The notes beneath the pieces are model-generated. The model was not told the DNA's origin. It ran no database searches and was given only the letters and a program-made list of their open reading frames with translations. From CAUZFZ01 sp963579025 (lineage in GTDB: Bacteria; Planctomycetota; Planctomycetia; Planctomycetales; Planctomycetaceae), in the NCBI GenBank assembly GCA_963579025.1, contig CAUZFZ010000189.1, positions 1 to 18,407 of the forward strand: 18,407 nt of DNA, written 5' to 3'. Of the stretch, positions 1 through 7,782 are shown piece after piece. Made by a program: the position numbers and the translations under genes. Within the stretch, counting starts at the first letter, position 1. Each line of letters begins with the position of its first letter.

Positions 1-63
1 CACTCCAGCATCGAATACCTCAAACCTGCCCAGTTCGAATCTCTCATCAACCAACCAGAATAA
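1..63 (+). CDS. IS3-type transposase (OrfB), C-terminal tip, partial at window start
   Basis: Reading from base 1 gives a 20-residue tail starting HSSIEYLKPAQFE and ending at TAA 61-63. IS3-family OrfB integrases typically end with an H-S-x-[LI]-x-Y-x-x-P-x-x-[FY]-E sequence just after the last catalytic helix, and this tail fits that pattern. The rest of the gene, including the DDE triad, lies outside the window, so nothing can be said about whether the element is intact. The nearby putative IS right end (71-98) supports the reading. IS481-like integrases end in a similar way, so the family assignment is an inference from a short stretch. Confidence 0.6.
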   Translation, partial: HSSIEYLKPAQFESLINQPE

Positions 64-98
64 GAGAACGCACTGTCCGCAAAAACGTCACCACCCCA
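1..98 (+). mobile_element. Right end of an IS3-like insertion sequence (partial)
   Basis: The transposase tail at 1-63 is followed within about 10 bases by a segment at 71-98 (cactgtccgcaaaaacgtca, then ccacccca). It ends in CA, as expected for the TG...CA ends of IS3-family elements, and contains the TGTCCGC word common near such ends. The left inverted repeat and the target duplication are outside the window, so the exact boundary (98 or 100) is an inference. Confidence 0.45.
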
Positions 99-339
99 CA
101 GCGACCTGTGACAATCGTGCGAGTGATTTACCGCAAACGCAGCCTGTGTGGTGTCCAATGTCTCCAGGAGTCGGCATCCTGGCAAGAGCGTCGGATTTAC
201 ATCCGCACAGGTGTCACGATATTTAATGCGTGCGTTCAGCACACACGCCGGCTGGAACGGCCAGTACCGGTCGTCTGCATTTTCGCCCGCGGCGCGTGAC
301 TCCGACACTTTCTCGCAAACTCCTTAACCGAGCGGAATC
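99..339. other. Intergenic region between IS end and aminotransferase
   Basis: This stretch of about 240 bases separates the IS right end from the aminotransferase start. A 63-codon open frame at 108-299 has no convincing ribosome binding site and an Arg/Cys-rich composition, so I do not call it a gene. The region presumably holds the promoter of the downstream gene, but I see no clear -35/-10 pair. An IS end this close upstream could affect expression. Confidence 0.4.
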
Positions 340-1743
340 ATGCTACCGACATCTGCCCCCGTCTTGACCAACACGTTTCTGCGAGAGCCCGAGGAAACGC
401 CCGACATCAGTACGAAGTACCGGCGCATCCAGACTCCCCTGCCTGCCCCGCAGACACTTGAGGCTCTGCGGAATGCCGCGCGACTGTTTCCCGACGTGAA
501 TTGTTATCAGGCCCCAGTCATCTGGGACACGGCGGAGGGATTTACCGTGCGTGACCGAGCCGGAAATCAATGGATCGACTTCACGTCCACGGCCGTGATG
601 ACCAATACCGGCCATGGACATCCGGCGATCCGCGAAGCCGTTGCGCGTCACGTTCAGGGCGGCGGACTCATGGCTCAGTTCAGTTTCGTGTCAGACATTC
701 GCATCGAACTGGCTCAGCGACTGGTCGACATCGCCCCCGATCATTGCGACAAAGTTTACTTCTGGACGGTCGGGTCAGAGGCCATTGAGTGCGCGTTGCG
801 GCTCGCGCGCGAACGCGGCCTGCGAATCAACGATCAGAAATTCCACGTTGTGACGCACGAGGCCGACTATCACGGTTGGACACTCGGCGCACACCAGATG
901 TCGGGAACGTCTGCAACCAAGCCGTGGCTTGCGACACCGGACACGGCGATCCACCACATCCCCTTCCCGCGAATCGCCGGCACACCTGACGGTGAAGTCG
1001 ATTGGGACGAATTCCTCAATCGCAGCCTGAGTCAGCTTGCGAGTCGGGGACTCGACGGCAACAGCATCTGCGCAGTCTTCATCGAAACGCTGCAGGGTTG
1101 GGGAGCAGTCCCGCTGCCAACGCCGTACGTACAGGCGCTCCGCAAATGGGCGGACGCCAACGATGTGCTGCTGATCTTCGACGAAGTCCAGACCGCGTTC
1201 GCCCGCACGGGCCGCATGTTTGCTCACGAACACTACGGGGTCCGTTCGGACCTGATCTGTGTCGGCAAAGGGCTGACATCGACATTGCCGCTGGCGGCAG
1301 TACTTGGGCCAGGTGAGATTCTTGATCTGCTGCCGCCCGCCGAGATCACGACGACTCACGCCGCGCATCCGGTTTCATGCGCTGCGGCACTGGCCAATCT
1401 AGATGTCATTGAATCAGAAGACCTGATTGCAGAGTCGGAACGCAAAGGCCGCATCGCGGAATCTGAAATTCGAGGTTTGCAGGAACGGTTCCCCGACCAC
1501 ATCGACGACTTCGCGGGTTTCGGTCTGCTGCGCGGCATTCACGTGCGGAATCCAGTCACGCGCAAGTTATGCCCGGAGATGGCGCGCGACTGGACATGGG
1601 AGTCCGTCAAACACGGCGTCATGCTGTTTCAGGTGAACCGCGCGTCGATCAAAGTCTGCCCCCCACTCGTGATCGAGGACGACGCACTGATCGAGGGAAT
1701 TCGGACACTCGGCGATGCCCTTGAGGCGGTAACCCGTTCGTAG
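340..1743 (+). CDS. Class-III PLP-dependent aminotransferase
   Basis: This 467-residue protein has the full fold-type-I class-III aminotransferase plan (GabT/ArgD/BioA superfamily), which transfers an amino group between an amine or omega-amino acid and a 2-oxo acid. Visible landmarks are the N-terminal D-x-x-G-x-x-W-I-D-F segment with TGHGHP, the phosphate-binding GSEA at 145-148, IFDEVQT with the PLP-ring aspartate D281, and the Schiff-base lysine K310 in VGKGL. Length is normal for the family. The start ATG has only a weak GGAA upstream, but no better start is visible. It stands alone on the plus strand, convergent with the gene ending at 1829. Its TAG stop lies inside a REP-like repeat. 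Substrate cannot be read from the sequence; a 4-aminobutyrate-type or other omega-amino acid specificity is possible. Confidence 0.88.
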   Translation: MLPTSAPVLTNTFLREPEETPDISTKYRRIQTPLPAPQTLEALRNAARLFPDVNCYQAPVIWDTAEGFTVRDRAGNQWIDFTSTAVMTNTGHGHPAIREAVARHVQGGGLMAQFSFVSDIRIELAQRLVDIAPDHCDKVYFWTVGSEAIECALRLARERGLRINDQKFHVVTHEADYHGWTLGAHQMSGTSATKPWLATPDTAIHHIPFPRIAGTPDGEVDWDEFLNRSLSQLASRGLDGNSICAVFIETLQGWGAVPLPTPYVQALRKWADANDVLLIFDEVQTAFARTGRMFAHEHYGVRSDLICVGKGLTSTLPLAAVLGPGEILDLLPPAEITTTHAAHPVSCAAALANLDVIESEDLIAESERKGRIAESEIRGLQERFPDHIDDFAGFGLLRGIHVRNPVTRKLCPEMARDWTWESVKHGVMLFQVNRASIKVCPPLVIEDDALIEGIRTLGDALEAVTRS

Positions 1744-1824
1744 TAACCGCACTTGTGCGGTCACGTTCGGCAAACTTCAGCCGACTACGCAACCCAAACC
1801 CGACAAGTCGGGTTACTACGAACG
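1735..1824. repeat. REP-like inverted pair (REPIN), family 1, first pair
   Basis: There are two copies in opposite orientation: 1735-1762 on plus and 1797-1824 on minus. Each begins CGTTCGTAGT and is followed by a palindrome with a TT loop: ACCGCAC-TT-GTGCGGT in the first, AACCCGAC-TT-GTCGGGTT in the second. The stems differ between copies but each stays self-complementary. The GTAG head directly 5' of a palindrome matches the known layout of bacterial REP sequences mobilised by RAYT (TnpA-REP) transposases. The pair lies between two convergent genes and could also act as a bidirectional transcription stop. Confidence 0.75.
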
Positions 1825-1828
1825 TCCA

Positions 1829-3775
1829 TCATTCCGCGTCTTCCAATCGTTCCAGCTCCTGAATCAACGGACGAAAGGCGTACTTGTTTAAGGCAGCGAT
1901 GACCGCCCGATCGCTTTGATTCCTGGCCACATCGGAAAGTGTGTTGATGCAATTGTAAGTCGTCTCGACGGCGGCCCCCAGATGTTCGAGTGCCAGTTCG
2001 TTATCTCCGGCTTTACGGGCAAGGGCCGCTTCGCGCACCGCCTTCACACCACTCAGATACTCCAGCACAAACTCACCGCGTTTGGCCGAGTAGAACAGCA
2101 TCGACTTTGTGCCACCATTGATCGCTCCATGAGAGCGGTACAGCTCGATCATGTACTGGGTGTAATGAGTTGAGACGTCGTCCCACCATTCGGGAATCGG
2201 CTTCGCCACGTAATGCTTCATCAGCATGCCTGGTGCGGGAGCCGCAAATCCGGAGGCGTTCTGGCTAATTAATGTTGTCGCTTTTTCCAGGTGCTGCCAG
2301 GCAGTCCACAGCCGATCGGACGCGGCCATGTTGCCGGTTGTGTCCGCCCACAAGGCGTCGTGAGCACGTCGGGGCGTCATGTCGTTGTCCCACCCGGCGC
2401 GGGCAAGAAACAGCACAGACGAATCCATCTCCGCAAGGCCGACGGGGCACGTCGTAAAACTTTGCCATCCGAGTTCCCTTAACCGGCTCACCTGTAGGGC
2501 CAGACCCGCCAGTGAGGTCTGTGGTAATACTCCAGCGCTCGGCCTGGAAAGGTACAGTACTAAGTCGCGGTCGTTTCCAGGCTTTGGAATCAGGACCAGA
2601 GCACCAGGCCCAGGATCAACTGGCCGCAAATGTGTCCGCAGCCCGCTTACTGAGCGTCGGGCGATCGTGTACACGACATCATGTCCACTGGATTTGGACT
2701 TCTCTTCATCAGGATCAGTCCACGCCATCCGGTCGATGTCGGGATACGTCTTCAGATACGCGTCTCGACGAACTCGAAACAGTTCAGACCAGGCTTTGTC
2801 CCAGGTCTTCAGTTCGGCCGCGGGTGCAACAGTCAGCTTGTGCCATCTCGTGCGTGACACAGCACCCAGCAGGACGGACTTGAACTCGCGCGGCGCTTCG
2901 GCTTGTTCAATCCGCAGCGTCACAGTCATCCCCAGGCCGCGTGCAGTGACCATCAAGTCTTTCAGGTACGTGACCCCTGCCGCAGTCCGCTCCTCGGTGG
3001 TCTTCAACCGGGCGCTGACGTGTGTGTTTTCAAACTGACGGAACGACGGATCAAACGCCTTCTTGCCGACGGTGTCGCCATCAATGGCGAACGTCTCACC
3101 GGACAACATCGTCGCCGTCTGCTTCTTCACGCCAGCTAGTTCGTAGGACACAAACGGTTGCCAGGGGGCGACCTCGATCACGACTCCATTGAACTTCAGC
3201 TTCGCCAGTTGATTCAGCAGTCGAGTCTGAGCCGCAGGTTCCCACGATTGCAGTCCGATCAGTTCGGGACTGAAGACCTGAAACCGCCGATCACGAAGAA
3301 CCGGTTTCGCCGCGACACCGTAGCCACTCAGTTTTAGCGGTGCTTTACTGAGTGGAAGAATGTCGTGGCTGAGCGTGTGACGAATTCCATTCAGATAACC
3401 AAATTCATGCACAGCCCAGAACGTAGCCGCCGGACTGCCGCCGCCGATGACGAGCGCACCATCCTTGCGGCTGCGAATGACAATCGTCTGGTCGCCGGTC
3501 GGCCACAGGTCACCCACTGAGTGTTTGACGAGAGGATTCGTATCCGGGCTGCCGACCAGAATTGTGTGCTTCGAATCTGCGGGCCGCGTCTCGGTGACCG
3601 CGGCAGTCACATCGTGAAACAACGAAGGCAGTTGTTTCGCCAGATCCCGAGCAGCGACCTGCTCAAGTTGAGGTGCGTCCTGTCCGATGACGACATCAAT
3701 CCGTTCGGCAGCCGTCACGCTGTGAGAAAGCAGGACGGTGATCAACGGCAGCATCGCAGCGATACGTGAGATCAT
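1829..3775 (-). CDS. Secreted protein with GH67/GH20-like N-terminal domain
   Basis: This is a 648-residue exported protein. An N-terminal signal peptide (about residues 1-23, hydrophobic core then VTAA) is followed by a segment beginning ERIDVVIG (about 24-145). It contains A-x-x-L-x-x-x-L, ILVG and a GG(S/G)P-x-A-T-x-[WY]-A-V-x-E-F pattern, resembling the N-terminal domain of alpha-glucuronidases (GH67) and related GH20/GH115-associated domains. A middle region (about 150-450) reads like a TIM-barrel core, and the C-terminal 120 residues are mainly helical. I see no confident catalytic acid pair, so enzyme activity is inferred. The start at 3775 is preferred over a GTG at 3784 because AAAGG sits 8 bases before the ATG. 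It lies 66 bases after the PQQ-propeller gene on the same strand, probably in one operon, which suggests a role in polysaccharide handling outside the cytoplasm. Confidence 0.7.
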   Translation of the reverse strand: MISRIAAMLPLITVLLSHSVTAAERIDVVIGQDAPQLEQVAARDLAKQLPSLFHDVTAAVTETRPADSKHTILVGSPDTNPLVKHSVGDLWPTGDQTIVIRSRKDGALVIGGGSPAATFWAVHEFGYLNGIRHTLSHDILPLSKAPLKLSGYGVAAKPVLRDRRFQVFSPELIGLQSWEPAAQTRLLNQLAKLKFNGVVIEVAPWQPFVSYELAGVKKQTATMLSGETFAIDGDTVGKKAFDPSFRQFENTHVSARLKTTEERTAAGVTYLKDLMVTARGLGMTVTLRIEQAEAPREFKSVLLGAVSRTRWHKLTVAPAAELKTWDKAWSELFRVRRDAYLKTYPDIDRMAWTDPDEEKSKSSGHDVVYTIARRSVSGLRTHLRPVDPGPGALVLIPKPGNDRDLVLYLSRPSAGVLPQTSLAGLALQVSRLRELGWQSFTTCPVGLAEMDSSVLFLARAGWDNDMTPRRAHDALWADTTGNMAASDRLWTAWQHLEKATTLISQNASGFAAPAPGMLMKHYVAKPIPEWWDDVSTHYTQYMIELYRSHGAINGGTKSMLFYSAKRGEFVLEYLSGVKAVREAALARKAGDNELALEHLGAAVETTYNCINTLSDVARNQSDRAVIAALNKYAFRPLIQELERLEDAE

Positions 3776-3783
3776 GGCAATCA

Positions 3784-3788
3784 CCTTT
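3784..3788 (-). promoter_or_regulatory. Ribosome binding site deciding the GH67N-like start
   Basis: AAAGG on the minus strand lies 8 bases before ATG 3775-3773. The competing GTG at 3784-3782 overlaps this site, so it cannot be the main start. Confidence 0.55.
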
Positions 3789-3841
3789 GTCTCGTCTTTT
3801 CGGGTCCGCTCAACTCATGAAGGAGTGCAGCCGGGACGGCA

Positions 3842-5302
3842 TCACTCCCCGTCGTTCGCGAAGCAGTACAGTGAATTCAAGGTACGCACATAAATACGGT
3901 TGTCAGCAATGGCCGGTGTGGCGACCAGGCTGTCTCCAACATCGTTCTTGGAAAGCACTTCCAACTGCGGACCGGCTTTCAAGGTCATGATGTAGCCATT
4001 CTCACCAGGGACATAAATACGATCGCCAGCAGCGACGGGTGAGGCATAGTAGTTTCCAAAGTTGTTGATTCGCTTTTTCGTCCACACCTTACTTCCGTCT
4101 TTGAGATCGAACGCTGCCGATATGCCGCCCTTCTTGACCAGGAGCAGCCGGCCATCGTACGCCAACGGAGACGCGATGTTGGAAGGGGATTTGTCGTCCA
4201 GATTCCAGGCCATATGAGTTTTGGTAACGTTTCCGGAACCGCCACCACGGATCGACTGAATAATGTTTCCGCCACCAACCATGTTGGTTGGAGCCTGGAA
4301 GGCCGCATCGATTTCGTCGTCAATCAGGAACCCGTCCTTGTTCGCATCACCCCTGTCGAATTTTCCGTGAAAAGCGTCTTCAAGTTCGCCTCTTGCAAGC
4401 TTGCCGTCCTGATTCGTGTCACGCCACTGCAGCAATGCGAATCTAAGGACGCGGCTTGTATCGCCGTAGCTCTGCAATGACAGATAAATGTGCTCACCCT
4501 GCACGACTGGTGTCGTCATGATCGTGCGTAGCAGTGAGTGGCATGCCCAAAGTTCTTTGCCGGTCTTCGGGTCGTAACCTTTCAGCTTGCCACTACCCGC
4601 CACGACGACATCCGTTCGCCCGCCCGCCGTACACATGACTGGAACGGCGTAGCCGCCCAGCATCTCTGGTCGCGGCGTCTGCCAGACGACTTTGCCTGTT
4701 CGCTTATCAAGAGCAATCAGATAGGAAGACAGATCGTCGTCCAGATTGAAGATGACCAGGTCGCCGTGAACGATCGGAGAATTCGCAGCTCCCCAGCCCA
4801 TCAGATAGAACGGCATGGGCAGCGGATGCTTCCACACCAGCGAGCCATTCGTCGCATCCAGAGCCAGCAGACCGATCGTGCTGAAGTGGACGTATACACG
4901 TTCGCCATCAGCGGCCGGCGTCGATGACGCGTGTTCATTCGGAGGCGTGATCTCAGGCAGGTCCCCAGCTTCATACTCCTGTTTCCAAAGCTGCTGGCCG
5001 GACGCCGCATCGAACGCGAAGACGGCAAAACGTCCGTCTTCGGTCATCGCGGTCGTGAAGACCCGACGGTCGGCCACAACTGGACAGGCAACGCCCTTAC
5101 CCAGCTTGATCGACCACTTCACGTTTTCCTCGGTGGAGAACGAAATGGGCGGATGAGTACTCTCGGCAGCGATGCCCGTCGCATTGGGGCCGCGGAACTG
5201 GCCCCAGTCCTCGGCGGCGGCGATGGACGCGAAGACCGCGACTAACAGCGACGTTGGCAGCACATGCCGCAGGACGCGTGAGAATGGTGAGCGGGAGAGC
5301 AT
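3842..5302 (-). CDS. Secreted PQQ-like beta-propeller protein with EF-hand insert
   Basis: This 486-residue exported protein has an N-terminal signal peptide (about 1-30, ending SIAAA) followed by EDWGQFRGPN, a common opening of planctomycetal outer-wall-binding-type PQQ propellers. Repeated blades with A-x-D-x-x-[TN]-G-x-x-[LV]-W signatures (for example FDAASGQQLW, LDATNGSLVW, LDKRTGKVVW, YDPKTGKELW, FDLKDGSKVW) mark a BamB/PQQ-repeat fold, here most likely a binding or scaffold protein. Two EF-hand calcium loops lie between blades: DTNQDGKLARGE at about 295-306 and DANKDGFLIDDE at about 319-330. The start at 5302 is chosen over 5341 because GGAG lies 7 bases upstream and the signal peptide then begins properly. 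It is the first gene of the minus-strand pair with the GH67N-like gene and is divergent from the SGNH gene. The ligand is unknown. Confidence 0.82.
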   Translation of the reverse strand: MLSRSPFSRVLRHVLPTSLLVAVFASIAAAEDWGQFRGPNATGIAAESTHPPISFSTEENVKWSIKLGKGVACPVVADRRVFTTAMTEDGRFAVFAFDAASGQQLWKQEYEAGDLPEITPPNEHASSTPAADGERVYVHFSTIGLLALDATNGSLVWKHPLPMPFYLMGWGAANSPIVHGDLVIFNLDDDLSSYLIALDKRTGKVVWQTPRPEMLGGYAVPVMCTAGGRTDVVVAGSGKLKGYDPKTGKELWACHSLLRTIMTTPVVQGEHIYLSLQSYGDTSRVLRFALLQWRDTNQDGKLARGELEDAFHGKFDRGDANKDGFLIDDEIDAAFQAPTNMVGGGNIIQSIRGGGSGNVTKTHMAWNLDDKSPSNIASPLAYDGRLLLVKKGGISAAFDLKDGSKVWTKKRINNFGNYYASPVAAGDRIYVPGENGYIMTLKAGPQLEVLSKNDVGDSLVATPAIADNRIYVRTLNSLYCFANDGE

Positions 5303-5538
5303 GACGTGTCTCCAAAGATCGGCCGAAGTGCAGGATGTCAAATCGAATGGGAGCGTATCGGTCGCGTGGAACGTCAGCCACTGAACGGCCTTTGCGACGT
5401 GGCAAGAACGTGGAACGAGTACTCAATGGCATACGGCGGCATCGTGGGCCAGGATGCGATTCAACCAATGTGATTGGGCACAGTGAAGCACGATCCTGCT
5501 CTCCCGTGAGAGAACAAACCGCATCCTGAGAGGACGAC
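5303..5538. other. Divergent intergenic region (PQQ propeller / SGNH operon)
   Basis: This stretch of about 236 bases between two divergently read genes should contain both promoters. Open frames crossing it in other frames show no ribosome binding sites and look like chance. I see no confident promoter boxes or operators. Confidence 0.35.
5310..5313 (-). promoter_or_regulatory. Ribosome binding site deciding the PQQ-propeller start
   Basis: GGAG on the minus strand sits 7 bases before ATG 5302-5300. It favours this start over the longer frame beginning at 5341. Confidence 0.55.
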
Positions 5539-6531
5539 ATGTCACGCTCAAGAACTGAAGCACGATTTCGCAAGTCCGGCTGGCTGCTGCTGCTTGTCAC
5601 GCTGCTGTTCAGCAGTCCGGTTCGAGCGGCAGACACGAGCTTTCCGCTGCAGGCGAAGCGGATTCTGTTTCTTGGCGATTCGATTACGCATGCAGGTCAT
5701 TACGTGGCATGGATTGAGACGCAGCTTCGACTGCAGGGCGTCGATCCGCTCCCCGAGATCATTGGGATCGGATTGAGCAGCGAAACCTGCAGTGGACTCT
5801 CGGAGCCGGACCATCCGTTCCCGCGACCCGATGTGCATGAACGACTGGATCGGGCCCTTGCGAAACTCAAACCGGATGTTGTTGTCGCCTGTTATGGAAT
5901 GAATGACGGCATCTACTACCCGTTTGGTGAAGAGCGTTTCAAGGCGTATCAGGCTGGTGTCAATCGCCTGATCGAAAAGGTGCATGCGACGCAGGCACAG
6001 CTCGTATTAATGACGCCTCCGCCCTTCGATCCCGTTCCACTGAAAGGCACGGGCAAGCTCAAGCCGGCCGGTGAACAGAAGTATGCATGGTTCGCCATGT
6101 ATGAAGGCTACGACGATGTCCTGAAGCGATATGCACAGTGGATCATGCAGCAGTCTGAACGGGTCGAGATGGTGATCGACCTGCACACACCAATTACCAA
6201 GTACGTATCAGAGAAGCGTAAGAAGGACGGGACGTTCACACTGTCTCCGGACGGAATTCATCCCAACCTCGTGGGACAGCAATTAATGGGACAGGCGATT
6301 CTGCAGGCATGGGGCATCGAGTCAAGACATGAACCGAATTCGGAACTGCTCAAGCTCATCACACTACGAACGATGCTGCTGCATGACGCCTGGTTGAGCG
6401 AAGTCGGTCACAAGCGACCGGGAGTCAAAGCTGGTCTACCCGTTGATGAAGCGACTGAAAAAGCAGCCAGACTGGAAGTCGAGATCCAGCGACTGCTATC
6501 GAAGGCAGGGCAGTCGAAATCTTCGAGTTGA
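5539..6531 (+). CDS. Secreted SGNH/GDSL-family hydrolase
   Basis: This 330-residue esterase-like enzyme has a signal peptide (hydrophobic LLLLVTLLF core, cleavage near A30-A31). SGNH landmarks are block I GDSIT with nucleophile S48, block III GMND with N122, and block V DGIHPN with D237 and H240, so the catalytic set appears complete. Families of this type remove acyl groups from carbohydrates or lipids outside the cytoplasm. GAGAGGA lies about 4 bases before the ATG. It is the first of three plus-strand genes; the next begins 30 bases after its stop. The co-location with a sugar-isomerase-like gene suggests carbohydrate de-esterification, which is inference. The C-terminal 70 residues are helical and end Lys/Ser-rich. 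Confidence 0.85.
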   Translation: MSRSRTEARFRKSGWLLLLVTLLFSSPVRAADTSFPLQAKRILFLGDSITHAGHYVAWIETQLRLQGVDPLPEIIGIGLSSETCSGLSEPDHPFPRPDVHERLDRALAKLKPDVVVACYGMNDGIYYPFGEERFKAYQAGVNRLIEKVHATQAQLVLMTPPPFDPVPLKGTGKLKPAGEQKYAWFAMYEGYDDVLKRYAQWIMQQSERVEMVIDLHTPITKYVSEKRKKDGTFTLSPDGIHPNLVGQQLMGQAILQAWGIESRHEPNSELLKLITLRTMLLHDAWLSEVGHKRPGVKAGLPVDEATEKAARLEVEIQRLLSKAGQSKSSS

Positions 6532-6561
6532 ACGTCCTTTGGGCCAGTCACGGAGTACACG

Positions 6562-7725
6562 ATGCGACGCAGTACGGATCGACTTCTAACCACGCACGTC
6601 GGCAGCCTGGCTCGACCGGTTGACCAGTTGAAATTGCTCTTCGCAAAAGAACGCGGCGAAGACTTTGACCGCGACGAATTCGAGGCCTCGACTCGCCAGG
6701 CCGTTGACGACATCGTGGCTGACCAGGTCAATGCCGGCATCGACATCGTCTGTGATGGTGAGCAGGGCAAGTCCAGTTTCCTCACTTACATTGCGGAGCG
6801 TTTAGAGGGATTCTCGCCACGAGAGGAGCAAGGGGAAGACCTGTGGGTCGACTCCCGTGAGACGCTCGCGTTCCCCGAGTTCTACGACGCACATCGTAAG
6901 GCGCGCGAAGGGCTGATTGCTCAACCGGTCAAACTCATCTGCACCGGGCCTGTGACCTATGTCGGCCACGAGACCCTGCAGCGGGAAATCGAAAACGTCA
7001 AAGCCGCTGCGGCACACCACAATGTCGACGAAGCGTTCATGACGGCTGTTTCGCCGTCGGACGTGGAAGGCCAGCAGGGGAATGGATTCTATGACAGCGA
7101 TGAGGCTTATCTGTACGCGATCGCCGACGCGATGCATCACGAATACAAGACGATTGTCGATGCCGGTCTGATCCTGCAGATCGACGATCCACGACTGCTT
7201 ACGTATTACATCTCGCGACCGGAGCTGTCGCTCAAAGATTGCCGTACATGGGCCGAGATTCGGGTCGAGGCGTTGAATCATGCGTTGAAGGGCCTGCCCA
7301 CGGACCGGGTGCGCTTTCATACCTGTTACGGCATCAACATCGGTCCCCGTGTGCACGAAATGAATCTTGCCGATATCGTCGACATCATGCTGAAAGTTGA
7401 CGCGGGAGCTTATCTTTTCGAGGCAGGCAATCCGCGGCACGAGCATGAATGGAAGGTCTGGGAGAACGTCAGTCTTCCCGAGGGAAAGACCATCGTGCCC
7501 GGTGTTATCTCCCACTCCACTCCATTGGTGGAACACCCCGAACTGGTTGCTCAGCGTCTGGTTCGGTTTGCCAGCGTTGTGGGCAAAGAGAACGTGATAG
7601 GTGGTAGTGATTGCGGGTTCGCATCGTTTGCCGCGACCGAGCAGGAGATTCACCCCAGTATCGTCTGGGCCAAGTTCGCCAATCTGGCCGAAGGGGCTCG
7701 GATTGCAACACGGGAACTCTGGTAG
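6562..7725 (+). CDS. MetE C-terminal-domain-like zinc methyl/alkyltransferase
   Basis: This 387-residue protein matches only the catalytic C-terminal barrel of cobalamin-independent methionine synthase (COG0620 type). It lacks the N-terminal half of full-length MetE, which is about 750 residues. It opens with TTHVGSLARP, typical of the short family. The zinc ligands are all present: H253 and C255 (FHTCYG), E287 (LFEAGN) and C351 (GGSDCG). MetE homologues transfer a methyl group from methyl-tetrahydrofolate to homocysteine; related short proteins act on other thiols, including epoxyalkane:coenzyme M transferases. The substrate here is therefore open. CGGAG lies 6 bases before the ATG. The gene sits between the SGNH hydrolase and a Tat-exported TIM barrel with short gaps (30 and 57 bases), so co-transcription is likely. 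Nothing in the sequence suggests export of this enzyme. Confidence 0.82.
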   Translation: MRRSTDRLLTTHVGSLARPVDQLKLLFAKERGEDFDRDEFEASTRQAVDDIVADQVNAGIDIVCDGEQGKSSFLTYIAERLEGFSPREEQGEDLWVDSRETLAFPEFYDAHRKAREGLIAQPVKLICTGPVTYVGHETLQREIENVKAAAAHHNVDEAFMTAVSPSDVEGQQGNGFYDSDEAYLYAIADAMHHEYKTIVDAGLILQIDDPRLLTYYISRPELSLKDCRTWAEIRVEALNHALKGLPTDRVRFHTCYGINIGPRVHEMNLADIVDIMLKVDAGAYLFEAGNPRHEHEWKVWENVSLPEGKTIVPGVISHSTPLVEHPELVAQRLVRFASVVGKENVIGGSDCGFASFAATEQEIHPSIVWAKFANLAEGARIATRELW

Positions 7726-7771
7726 TGAATTCGTTCCTGACTTTGAACATCAATCCTTGTGACTGCACAAC

Positions 7772-7776
7772 AGGAG
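7772..7776 (+). promoter_or_regulatory. Ribosome binding site deciding the TIM-barrel start
   Basis: AGGAG lies 6 bases before ATG 7783. It falls inside the longer frame that opens with GTG at 7759, so 7783 is the likely start. Confidence 0.7.
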
Positions 7777-7782
7777 ACTCAG

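Noticed and set aside
108..299. 63-codon plus frame after the IS end
   Set aside because: It has Arg/Cys-rich composition, no ribosome binding site and no motif; treated as intergenic.
1735..1824. CRISPR-like reading of the repeated palindromes
   Set aside because: Copies are in inverted pairs, not direct repeats with uniform spacers, and no cas genes are present.
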